Virus record (IMG/VR): IMGVR_UViG_3300042507_008178
Location: 1-23,801 of that record
Direction: 5' to 3' (one strand)
Length of the DNA: 23,801 bases
Source: a virus
The notes under the pieces are model-generated. The model saw nothing but the letters and a program-made list of their open reading frames with translations, made no database searches and was not told the origin of the DNA. The position numbers and the translations under genes are program-made. The stretch's first letter is position 1. Each line of letters begins with the position of its first letter. Shown here piece after piece: positions 1 to 6,569 of the stretch.

Positions 1-205
1 CGCGCCCAATTGGGTGATTCCAGTCGTGACCCCAGACCACGCGTGGCTTTCTGCGGCGAAGACTTCCGTCAAACGCACCCGGCAGAACGATGTCTCCGAC
101 AGAGTCCTTGTTGCCGATTCCCGCAACAAAACATTCAACAATGCCTTCTGATTCGTCAACTGTGAGTTGACCATTCATTGCTTTTGTTTCAAGAAGGTTT
201 GACAC
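1..205 (-). CDS. Prohead (capsid maturation) protease, N-terminal part, runs off left edge
   Basis: HK97-type prohead serine protease (peptidase U35 family), which cleaves scaffold and capsid N-termini during head maturation. Only about 68 residues are in the window. Read leftward from GTG at 205 it gives VSNLLETKAMNGQLTVDESE, then a segment with GNKDSVGDIVLPGAF and VVWGHDWNHPIG. The pattern 'ETKA...GN.DS.GDIV.PGAF...V.W.HD...PIG' is the classic start of this family. The catalytic His is expected near the visible HDW; the catalytic Ser lies outside the window. GTG at 205 is chosen because GGAG lies 8 bases upstream and family members begin near 'ETK'. ATG at 178 is in frame but would remove that segment. 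The ORF is too short to stand out alone, but the match is strong. It follows the portal gene on the same strand, the usual order in HK97-like phages. Confidence 0.85.
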   Translation of the reverse strand, partial: MSNLLETKAMNGQLTVDESEGIVECFVAGIGNKDSVGDIVLPGAFDGSLRRRKPRVVWGHDWNHPIGR

Positions 206-269
206 GTTTGCTGCTCCACGGGCTAAGCGCTTAAGCAAAGGGTAGAGCAATAACCTTCAATGCACAGCA

Positions 270-285
270 GGGTTTCAATAAACCC
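270..285 (-). repeat. Hairpin between portal and protease genes
   Basis: A perfect 6-bp inverted repeat, GGGTTT / AAACCC with a 4-base loop, lies in the 111-base gap between the portal stop and the protease start. No U-tract follows on the minus strand, so it does not look like a simple intrinsic terminator. It could tune protease expression relative to portal; that role is inference. Confidence 0.5.
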
Positions 286-292
286 AGCAGTA

Positions 293-314
293 TGTTGAAA
301 TAATTTGTTGAAAT
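293..314. repeat. Two 9-bp direct repeats just after the portal stop
   Basis: TGTTGAAAT occurs at 293-301 and again at 306-314, a 13-base period, in an A/T-rich stretch immediately downstream of the portal gene. It could be a small protein-binding site or chance; no function can be assigned. Confidence 0.35.
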
Positions 315-316
315 TG

Positions 317-2497
317 TTAAATGAAGCGCAAACGGCAACGGCAGTTCATTGTCAATCCCGGTGGGGCCAGAGGATCGCCGGGGAAACGCAAAACACCCCC
401 GTCTGCCTTAAATCCGTCCTCAACGGAAACGGACTTTCCATCAAGGTCACGATGCGCAACACGCACCTTGCCATCATTTCGAGTCAGCCAAACCTTTGCA
501 ACCGGACGACTCCCCGCTGCTTGCTGTGCCGCAAAGAATGTCCCAGCGTTAAAAGCGGTTTGCGCTTCTTGCTCTGCTGCCATCCTGCGTCTTTGCCCAA
601 TGAGATCAGCAAAAACCGCACCAAGGCCTGTGCGAAGGAAACTGCCCCTATCCTCACTGGGGGCAAGCGCAAGGGCCGACAGCAACGCCGCAAGCACCCC
701 ATCTCGTGTGGTTGAGTTCATTTTTTGGATTCGAGCAATCTGAGCGTCCAAAAACTGTTTGACCGCTTCAGGCTCAAGTAGCGCCTTCAGTTCTGCTGAC
801 TTGGAGTCCGTTTCAACGCCAATGTCAGCAGCCTCTTTTACAATTGCCGCCACCAATGGGCGCAAATCTTCATCAACTTGCCTGTCCCAAACAGACTTAT
901 CAAAAATGGTGTCAACCTCTAGCGTCCCAGCCGTCAATGAACGCCGGGCTTTTGCCCCAGACGCTTTTTCCAAAACGACTCGCTGCTGACGTTCAAAAAG
1001 GCGCTCTAGTGAACGATCAAAAATTTCGGTCCAGCGCTCAACAGACTGGTCGCTTTTGGTTTCCCAGTCGTCCGGCTTGCCCTTGTCAAGCAACTGCTTA
1101 AATTCCATGGGGGCTGCAAGCGATGCCTCTTCAGCAGGATTTGGCTCCCCTGCGGGAACTTGAGTTCCTTCTGGGGCGGCCTCGGGTGGCGCTTCTGGAC
1201 CCGGGGGACCGGCAGGCACGGGTGCCCCCGGAGGCGCTCCGCCTTCTGTCGGCTGTTGCGGCTTGAATTCTTTTTCCGTGTTGCCGATGGGCGTAAGGTT
1301 CGGGTTGGCCAAAAGCGAGTCCATCAACTCCGACTTAACCTTTTCCCTACCCGTGTGATCCCTGTACTCATTCCCCGAAATCAAACCATTGTTAAATTCG
1401 TCCATGTGGTAACGCTCGCGTTCCTGCTTAGACAAAATCAAAATCGGAACGCTTGACGTATCAAAATCAACGTAGTGGGTTTCGTCAAGTTCATCAAGAG
1501 CCCGAGCCAAAACCTCCAAATGTGGAAGCATGGTTTCCATCCAGAACACGCGCCCCTCTTCGGCGGCATTTGAAAATGTGCGACCAGCCGCATTGCCGAT
1601 AACGCTCTCTGGGACGCCAAAGGCCGCAAGGATTTCTTCTTTGGTGATCTGCCTCATCTCGGTGTAAGAGGCGTCACGAGGACTTGCAGACGTATCTACA
1701 AAGTCCACTCCGTCATCGGCAGCAATTACTGAAGTTTGCCCGGCGCGATTGATGTTGCCACGGAATCGGCTGCGAAGTTCTTCCTTGTCGTCCTCGTCCA
1801 TTTCCCCACGAACGACAAGCAAACCACCCGGTCGTCCATCGTTGTATAGAAAGTTTCTGTTGTACATTTTTGCGAGGTTTTCAATTTCAATGGCCACGCC
1901 AGCCGTTTCCATTGGAGTCAAAGAAAGGTATGGGTCAAGCGGGTGGGGCCTACGAACCCATACAACGTCATCGGGTGCAATGATCTTTTTGCCACCACCG
2001 GGAAGTGTGACCTCAAACCCGGCAAGAAACTTTTTGGGGTCCGGGATGGGAGCCGTGTGCTGGGGCGGCAACAAATGCAACGCAACGAGATTCCCATTGC
2101 GTCCACGGACCTTTTCAATAAAGGCCCCTCTCGTGGACATGAGCAACTGGCTGGACAGTCGAAACCTAAAAATAAAGGAGTTTTCCCCTTCATTTGACTT
2201 GGTATTCAGCAAGTCAAGAATATCATTGGATTTCTTGTTAATAATCTCCCCCCGAGGGGAGTTGTCCTTGCGAAGCACAACTGGAAGGCGAGCCTGATTT
2301 CCAGCAATAGCATCAATGCACCGAAAAACCCAAGTAACTCGCTGCATGCCCTCGCGATAAGCGCGCTCAATGTCCCACCCATCACGATAGCCGCGCCCCA
2401 CGGCAGTTGGGTTCAAAGCAACCGGAGCACCAAGACCCAGCGCCTTCGCACCAGAGTTCCCGCCAAGATCCTTGTTTTCAGTTTTGTTCCACGCCAT
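317..2497 (-). CDS. Portal protein fused to a MuF-like minor head domain
   Basis: A 726-residue protein on the leftward strand. Residues about 30-400 match HK97-family portals: N-terminal REGMQRVTWVFRCIDAIAGN, a central PDDVVWVRRPHPLDPYLSLTP segment, then the helix region with FGVPESVIGNAAGRTFSNA. The portal forms the dodecameric vertex ring through which DNA is packaged. About residues 415-460 are a Pro/Ala/Gly/Glu-rich linker. The C-terminus (about 645-726) is a MuF-like domain with VWLTRNDGKVR, AHRDLDGKSV, a PGDP motif and terminal NCRCRLRF; MuF proteins are minor head proteins often encoded next to the portal. Portals of this family are typically 400-500 residues, so the length fits a two-protein fusion. 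ATG at 2497 overlaps by one base the stop of the upstream small membrane protein gene, suggesting translational coupling. Portal assignment is very sure; the MuF domain is sure from its signature. Confidence 0.93.
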   Translation of the reverse strand: MAWNKTENKDLGGNSGAKALGLGAPVALNPTAVGRGYRDGWDIERAYREGMQRVTWVFRCIDAIAGNQARLPVVLRKDNSPRGEIINKKSNDILDLLNTKSNEGENSFIFRFRLSSQLLMSTRGAFIEKVRGRNGNLVALHLLPPQHTAPIPDPKKFLAGFEVTLPGGGKKIIAPDDVVWVRRPHPLDPYLSLTPMETAGVAIEIENLAKMYNRNFLYNDGRPGGLLVVRGEMDEDDKEELRSRFRGNINRAGQTSVIAADDGVDFVDTSASPRDASYTEMRQITKEEILAAFGVPESVIGNAAGRTFSNAAEEGRVFWMETMLPHLEVLARALDELDETHYVDFDTSSVPILILSKQERERYHMDEFNNGLISGNEYRDHTGREKVKSELMDSLLANPNLTPIGNTEKEFKPQQPTEGGAPPGAPVPAGPPGPEAPPEAAPEGTQVPAGEPNPAEEASLAAPMEFKQLLDKGKPDDWETKSDQSVERWTEIFDRSLERLFERQQRVVLEKASGAKARRSLTAGTLEVDTIFDKSVWDRQVDEDLRPLVAAIVKEAADIGVETDSKSAELKALLEPEAVKQFLDAQIARIQKMNSTTRDGVLAALLSALALAPSEDRGSFLRTGLGAVFADLIGQRRRMAAEQEAQTAFNAGTFFAAQQAAGSRPVAKVWLTRNDGKVRVAHRDLDGKSVSVEDGFKADGGVLRFPGDPLAPPGLTMNCRCRLRFI

Positions 2498-2667
2498 CAG
2501 TCAGATCCAAGAAGGTATGCGTACAGGCCGCACGTGGCGCCCAGAACAAGAAGGCCTGCGGGAATGAAAATCATTGCTGCCCCTACAGTACTACATAGGA
2601 TAAAAGCGCCCATGAGGGCATACGCGGCGTTTTGTCGTGTCAAATACTTGGCCAATTTTTGCCTCAC
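2497..2667 (-). CDS. Small two-helix membrane protein upstream of the portal
   Basis: A 56-residue ORF starting at GTG 2667 with GGGAG six bases upstream and ending in TGA that shares one base with the portal ATG (TGATG). The protein starts basic (VRQKLAKYLTRQN) and then has two hydrophobic stretches, roughly residues 15-33 (AAYALMGAFILCSTVGAA) and 34-53 (MIFIPAGLLVLGATCGLYAY), followed by LLGSD. That gives a two-helix hairpin membrane protein with a positive N-terminus. It is the first gene of the leftward capsid block. Small membrane proteins of unknown function next to phage head genes are seen elsewhere, but I do not recognise a named family. The ribosome binding site, stop/start overlap and hydrophobic pattern make it likely real. 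Confidence 0.72.
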   Translation of the reverse strand: MRQKLAKYLTRQNAAYALMGAFILCSTVGAAMIFIPAGLLVLGATCGLYAYLLGSD

Positions 2668-2769
2668 GTTTAACTCCCGCTTTTTGGTTTACGCACAATA
2701 ACACCCTGACCCTGTGGCCTAGCAATAAATACTACATTGGTGACCGACACGAGAACGGGTGGTGTGGCA
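2668..2769. promoter_or_regulatory. Divergent control region between capsid block and terminase operon
   Basis: The leftward capsid block and the rightward terminase block start back to back here, so promoters for both directions are expected. Rightward, CTGACC (2706-2711) and TACTAC (2730-2735) are 18 bases apart; TAAATA at 2726-2731 is an alternative -10. Leftward, the complement carries TTGCTA and TTATTG about 18 bases apart, ahead of the GGGAG of the small membrane protein gene. The matches are weak and the calls rest mainly on gene orientation. Confidence 0.35.
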
Positions 2770-4074
2770 ATGACCGACTGGAACAAAGTACTTGAGCACC
2801 TTCAACCTAAAGCACCACAATACTGCCCAGAATCCCCTTCACTGACGCAGAAAGTTTTCCTGCGCACCTACGCTCTGGAAGCGTTATTCGGTGGTGCGGC
2901 TGGTGGTGGGAAAAGTTCGGCACTTCTGATGTCCGCTCTTCAGTATGTAGATGTTCCCAATTACTCCGCCATCCTTTTCCGTCGGACTTTTGCCGACCTT
3001 TCCCTTCCGGGCGCCTTGATGGACCGTGCAAAAGACTGGATGTCAAACTATGACGACATTCACTGGAATGCGAATTCTTACATTTTTACTTTTCCTTCTG
3101 GGGCGCGCATTTCCTTTGGTTACCTGAATAACACAAACGATTACTTGCGTTACAAGGGTGCGGAATTTCAGTTCATCGGCATGGATGAGGTCACTGAAAT
3201 CCGTGAACTTGATTACAGGTATTTGTTTTCGCGTTTACGTCGACCGGCATCAGGGCCGTTGTCTCAGGTTCCGCTTAGAATGCGTGCAGCCTCAAACCCT
3301 GCCCCCAACTGGGTAAGGCAGCGGTTCATCGTAGAGGGAAACGAGCAAGGCAGAATCTTCGTGCCGTCAAAGTTGACGGACAACCCGGGCATTGATGCGG
3401 ATTCCTACAGGCAAGCCCTTTCTTCACTTGATCCCATCGAACGTCGGCGCCTTGAATCTGGTGACTGGTGGGCGACAACTTTGGGAACCATGTTTTCGCG
3501 TGAGTCGTTTGTAGCGATTGACTCTCACGAAGTTCCTGAAATTTCTTCTGCGGCGCGCGTGGTCAGGTTTTGGGACCTTGCCGCCTCGGAACCAAGTTTT
3601 GATTATCCCAACCCAGACTGGACCGTTGGCGCCTTAATGCTTTTTGATAAAGGAATTGCCTACGTCCTTGACATTCGGAAAGCCCGTGTAACCGGCGACA
3701 AAGTGGAAAAGTTGATTGCCCAAACGGCGGATGAAGACGGAAAAGGCGTAGCGATCAGAATGGAGCAAGAGCCGGGCTCGGCAGGTAAGGCGCTTTTGGA
3801 CCAGTACGCCCGTTATGTAGTCCCCGGTTACGATTTTGCTGGCATTAGGTCTACGGGAGACAAGGAAACACGTGCTCGCCCATTCGCTGCGGCTGTTGCA
3901 AATGGCAACGTTCGCCTAGTGCGTGCATCGTGGATGTCGGACTTTCTTGACGAGTTCTCGTCTTTCCCTGAAGCGTGCGACCATGATGACCAAGTTGACG
4001 CAACAGTCGGCGCATTCACATTTTTGACTGGGTTGGGCTTGCCTCAGCGGGCTCGAGCCTCTATTATCGTTTAG
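2770..4074 (+). CDS. terL: Terminase large subunit
   Basis: ATP-driven DNA packaging motor and headful or site-specific nuclease, docking on the portal. The 434-residue product has an N-terminal ATPase with Walker A GGAAGGGKS near residues 41-49, a Walker B GMDE with the acidic pair D139-E140, and a C-terminal RuvC-like nuclease with FWDLAAS (D269) and DHDDQVDATVG (acidic residues 404-410). The length is normal. The start is uncertain. ATG at 2770 has only a weak GGTGTGG upstream. GTG at 2740 adds ten residues, has no ribosome binding site, and sits 8-9 bases after a possible -10 box, which would suit a leaderless mRNA. No small terminase subunit was recognised anywhere in the window. The gene heads the rightward block, separated from the portal by a strand switch. 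Confidence 0.95.
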   Translation: MTDWNKVLEHLQPKAPQYCPESPSLTQKVFLRTYALEALFGGAAGGGKSSALLMSALQYVDVPNYSAILFRRTFADLSLPGALMDRAKDWMSNYDDIHWNANSYIFTFPSGARISFGYLNNTNDYLRYKGAEFQFIGMDEVTEIRELDYRYLFSRLRRPASGPLSQVPLRMRAASNPAPNWVRQRFIVEGNEQGRIFVPSKLTDNPGIDADSYRQALSSLDPIERRRLESGDWWATTLGTMFSRESFVAIDSHEVPEISSAARVVRFWDLAASEPSFDYPNPDWTVGALMLFDKGIAYVLDIRKARVTGDKVEKLIAQTADEDGKGVAIRMEQEPGSAGKALLDQYARYVVPGYDFAGIRSTGDKETRARPFAAAVANGNVRLVRASWMSDFLDEFSSFPEACDHDDQVDATVGAFTFLTGLGLPQRARASIIV

Positions 4075-4104
4075 GTCAAAACTTATTACTAGGTGAGGAG
4101 GGCA

Positions 4105-4602
4105 ATGCCCGAAACTGATTTTGTTAACGATTTTCGAAACGCAATTCTGCGGCTCGATACCGCTTTGTCTGAGTTTTCAGAAAAGGGGCCGACTGCGGAC
4201 GAGGCCGCAGAAGCACTCGTTGCACTCAATATTGCAAAAGCGGAAGTTGGAATGGTTTATGACGTCTTGGCGAATTTGGTTTCTGACTTAATGGCCAACA
4301 CTGATGAGATTCCGCTTCCTGATGGTTCACGAATCGAAAAAAAGTGGGGTTCCTCACGGACCGGCTGGCGGCACAAGGATTTGAACAGTGTTGTTGCCCG
4401 ACGTATCATGGACATGTCCGTCGACATGGACACCGGCGAGATTCTTTCTACACCGGAAGAAATGATTACTAAAGTTCTTGACTTTCTTCAGCCTTCATAC
4501 TGGCGAATCAAAGAACTCCAAAAAATTGGCATTGATGCCGATAACTATTGTGAAGTAAAAGAAGCAAAGGCTTCGATTATTGTGCGAAAGGCAAAATCAT
4601 GA
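4105..4602 (+). CDS. Conserved phage protein of unknown function, upstream of Rad52-like gene
   Basis: A 165-residue soluble protein. The start is fixed by a near-perfect AGGAGG (4096-4101) four bases before ATG 4105; a GTG at 4093 lies inside that site and is discounted. The N-terminal half is helical and acidic. The C-terminal half has PLPDGSRIEKKWGSSRTGW, DMDTGEI and YWRIKELQKIGIDADNYCEV. The arrangement 'basic segment, then dTGEi, then SYWR...L...GID.d.YCE' reminds me of uncharacterised actinophage proteins encoded next to annealing proteins and exonucleases, but this is recall, not a search. Its stop overlaps the start of the Rad52-like gene (ATGA), so the two are probably translated together and it may be a recombination accessory factor. 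Confidence 0.85.
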   Translation: MPETDFVNDFRNAILRLDTALSEFSEKGPTADEAAEALVALNIAKAEVGMVYDVLANLVSDLMANTDEIPLPDGSRIEKKWGSSRTGWRHKDLNSVVARRIMDMSVDMDTGEILSTPEEMITKVLDFLQPSYWRIKELQKIGIDADNYCEVKEAKASIIVRKAKS

Positions 4603-5243
4603 CTAAAGATTTGTATTCATTGCTGTCCGAGCCATTTCCTCGCGAAATGGAAAGAACAGTTTCCAAGTCCGGCAGGTCACTGACCTATATCCCTATCAGT
4701 GAAGTAATTGCAAGGCTCAATAAGGTTATCGGGCTCAACAACTGGTCTAGCGAAATTGTTTCGGTTGGCCGAGATTCCGTTGATACCGACTGGGTTATTG
4801 CCCATGTTCGACTTACCGCAATTGTCAATGGCGAGACCATTACTAAGGACGGGGTAGGTGGGCAACAAGTTAAGTACACCAAGGCTGGAAAGGTTTTGGA
4901 TCTTGGCGACGAGTTCAAGGGTGCCATGTCAGACGCTTTAAAGAAAGCGGCACAGCAACTTGGAGTTGGGCTTTACTTGGCTCGCGATGACGCCGCTTTG
5001 GAGGTTGAGGCTACCCCCGAAGTCGATCCCGTTGTTGATACGCTTTTCAACCGTCTTGTTGCCCTAACAAAGTCACTTGACGAAAATGGCAAGAATGCTT
5101 TAGAAGACTTTTGGATTGAGTACGGGGATGGCGAGCCGAAACCAAAGCGGGCAACGGCAAAGGCGGAAGATCTTGAGGCCTTAATTGCCGAAGCAACCCG
5201 TCTCACTTTGGGTGGAGACTTTGTCGATGCCAAATCCTCCTGA
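4599..5243 (+). CDS. Rad52/Rad22-like single-strand annealing protein
   Basis: A 214-residue protein whose first 130 residues carry the Rad52-family pattern: SLTYIPISEVIARLNKVIG with LNNWSSEIVSV after it, a central beta region, DLGDEFKGAMSDALKKAAQQ and LGVGLYLARD. This family (Sak-type phage recombinases) forms rings on single-stranded DNA and anneals complementary strands during phage recombination and replication. The C-terminal 80 residues are variable, with a helical acidic region and a basic KPKRATAK patch. The start ATG 4599 overlaps the preceding stop (ATGA), with AAAGG about seven bases upstream. The next gene, a Cas4/RecB-like nuclease, overlaps its 3' end by 17 bases, the usual exonuclease plus annealing-protein pairing. 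Confidence 0.88.
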   Translation: MTKDLYSLLSEPFPREMERTVSKSGRSLTYIPISEVIARLNKVIGLNNWSSEIVSVGRDSVDTDWVIAHVRLTAIVNGETITKDGVGGQQVKYTKAGKVLDLGDEFKGAMSDALKKAAQQLGVGLYLARDDAALEVEATPEVDPVVDTLFNRLVALTKSLDENGKNALEDFWIEYGDGEPKPKRATAKAEDLEALIAEATRLTLGGDFVDAKSS

Positions 5244-6027
5244 AACCTTTGCGGTTGAGACCGCCGCAGGATTGGCCGTACCGGAATACCTTTCCGCTTC
5301 TTCAATTGGGACTTGGCAGCAATGTCCCCTCAAGTACAAGTACAGCAGAATTGACAGGATTGAAGATCCGCCCACAGAAGCAACCCTTTTAGGCAACTTT
5401 GTTCACGACGCTCTTGAACAACTGCTGGGGGCGCCTTCTGAAAATCGGACGCTTGCCGATGCTCGGGTCATCATGCGTACGCTTTGGGCAAATGAGTACG
5501 AAGCCAAAGTTACGGACGTTCTTTATGACATCCCTGAAAAACTGCATGCGTTTAGATGGCGTGCATGGTGGTGCGTAGAAAACTACTTCTCTATGGAGGA
5601 GCCGCACACCGCAACTTTTGATGGCCTTGAAGACTATGTGACTGGCAAAATCGGTGAAGCGCCGTTGCGTGGCTACATTGACCGCTGGGTCGACACAGAA
5701 GACGGAATCATCGTAGGGGATTACAAAACCGGCAAAACGCCAAAGCCCCAATGGCGAGGCGACAAGTTTCAACAGTTGTTGATTTACGCTCTTCTTTTGG
5801 GTGACATCCACGACAGGCCGGTAAAGTCACTTGAGTTGTTGTACTTGAAAGACGGCGTGCGTTTAACGCAAGAAGTCAAACAGTCTGAGTTAAACAAAAC
5901 TGTTGATCAAGTATCAACCGTATACGCCGAAATTAAAACGGCTTGCGCCTCCGGGCATTTTGAAGCAAAAAAGCATAGGCTTTGCGACTGGTGCTCATAC
6001 AAGTCGTTTTGCCCAGCGTGGTCATAA
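5227..6027 (+). CDS. Cas4/RecB-like PD-(D/E)XK exonuclease with iron-sulfur cysteines
   Basis: A 266-residue nuclease. Motifs from ATG 5227: first cysteine C33 in TWQQCPLKYKY; H60 in LGNFVHDAL; D152 in GYIDRW; D165 and K167 in GDYKTGK; QLLIYALLL helix; and a C-terminal C253-C256-C262 in CDWCSYKSFCP. One early cysteine plus three late cysteines is the Cas4/AddB iron-sulfur cluster layout, and H...D...DxK is the RecB-type nuclease core. It probably resects DNA ends to supply single strands to the Rad52-like partner. ATG 5227 is chosen because GGAG lies nine bases upstream; an in-frame TTG at 5185 would extend it further into the Rad52-like gene and lacks a ribosome binding site. No cas1/cas2 genes are nearby, so this is a phage recombination enzyme and not a CRISPR protein. 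Confidence 0.9.
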   Translation: MPNPPETFAVETAAGLAVPEYLSASSIGTWQQCPLKYKYSRIDRIEDPPTEATLLGNFVHDALEQLLGAPSENRTLADARVIMRTLWANEYEAKVTDVLYDIPEKLHAFRWRAWWCVENYFSMEEPHTATFDGLEDYVTGKIGEAPLRGYIDRWVDTEDGIIVGDYKTGKTPKPQWRGDKFQQLLIYALLLGDIHDRPVKSLELLYLKDGVRLTQEVKQSELNKTVDQVSTVYAEIKTACASGHFEAKKHRLCDWCSYKSFCPAWS

Positions 6028-6063
6028 TCATAAAAAAATCCATTACTAAAGAAAAGAGTAGAA

Positions 6064-6567
6064 ATGCTTGATGAAACGTTTGCACGACTGGTAGCAGAAG
6101 AAGTTAAAAATCGTGTCACTCAGGAACAGAAGGACTACCTTCGACTTCCTGAAAATTGGACAAAATGGCAGCGTGCACTTGTCGCCCTCTGCGACAACTT
6201 GAATAACCAACTTGCACAACTGGCAGATCAAGAAAAGTCTGACACAGTTCGCTATCGCGAACTTGGGGAATCCGGCTTGAAACTCCTTGCTGAATCACTT
6301 TCAGAGTTTGAGTCGCGCCGCAAGAAAATTACACGATTCAAGTTTCACGTTGATGCTCGTCTTGATGAAGTGACCCGAATGATTGCACTTGGGTCCGACG
6401 CCATAGACGACAGACTTAAGACTGTCGACTTTCTCCGCAAAGCAATTGAGAAGCACCGCTCTCTCTTGGACGAGTTGGACCTTGAGGCAACCCCGATTGA
6501 TCAAGCATTGTGGGCTGCACTAGACGGCAAATGGGAATTTGACGGCATCACGCATTTGGACCTTTAG
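6064..6567 (+). CDS. Coiled-coil protein of unknown function in recombination cluster
   Basis: A 167-residue, almost wholly alpha-helical protein, rich in Glu, Lys, Arg and Leu, with no signal peptide or membrane segment. Heptad-like leucine spacing runs from about residue 45 to 140 (for example QLAQLADQEKS and ESLSEFESRRKKI). It ends with a short conserved-looking segment, ALDGKWEFDGITH. ATG 6064 follows an A/G-rich stretch (AAAGAAAAGAG). It sits between the Cas4-like nuclease and the glycosyltransferase, in the same operon by spacing. I do not recognise the family; a structural or DNA-end-binding accessory role is only a guess. Confidence 0.8.
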   Translation: MLDETFARLVAEEVKNRVTQEQKDYLRLPENWTKWQRALVALCDNLNNQLAQLADQEKSDTVRYRELGESGLKLLAESLSEFESRRKKITRFKFHVDARLDEVTRMIALGSDAIDDRLKTVDFLRKAIEKHRSLLDELDLEATPIDQALWAALDGKWEFDGITHLDL

Positions 6568-6569
6568 CC

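Noticed and set aside
305-2297. Several open frames on the plus strand across the portal gene (for example 305-715, 321-743, 1749-2297)
   Set aside because: They lie antisense to a clearly recognised portal-MuF protein, lack ribosome binding sites and encode low-complexity Arg/Ser/Pro-rich text.
5185-5226. TTG start extending the Cas4-like nuclease by 14 residues
   Set aside because: It has no ribosome binding site and enlarges the overlap with the Rad52-like gene; ATG 5227 has GGAG nine bases upstream.
5227-6027. CRISPR-Cas adaptation module on the basis of the Cas4-like protein
   Set aside because: No cas1, cas2 or repeat-spacer array is present; Cas4/RecB-like nucleases are common phage recombination enzymes.
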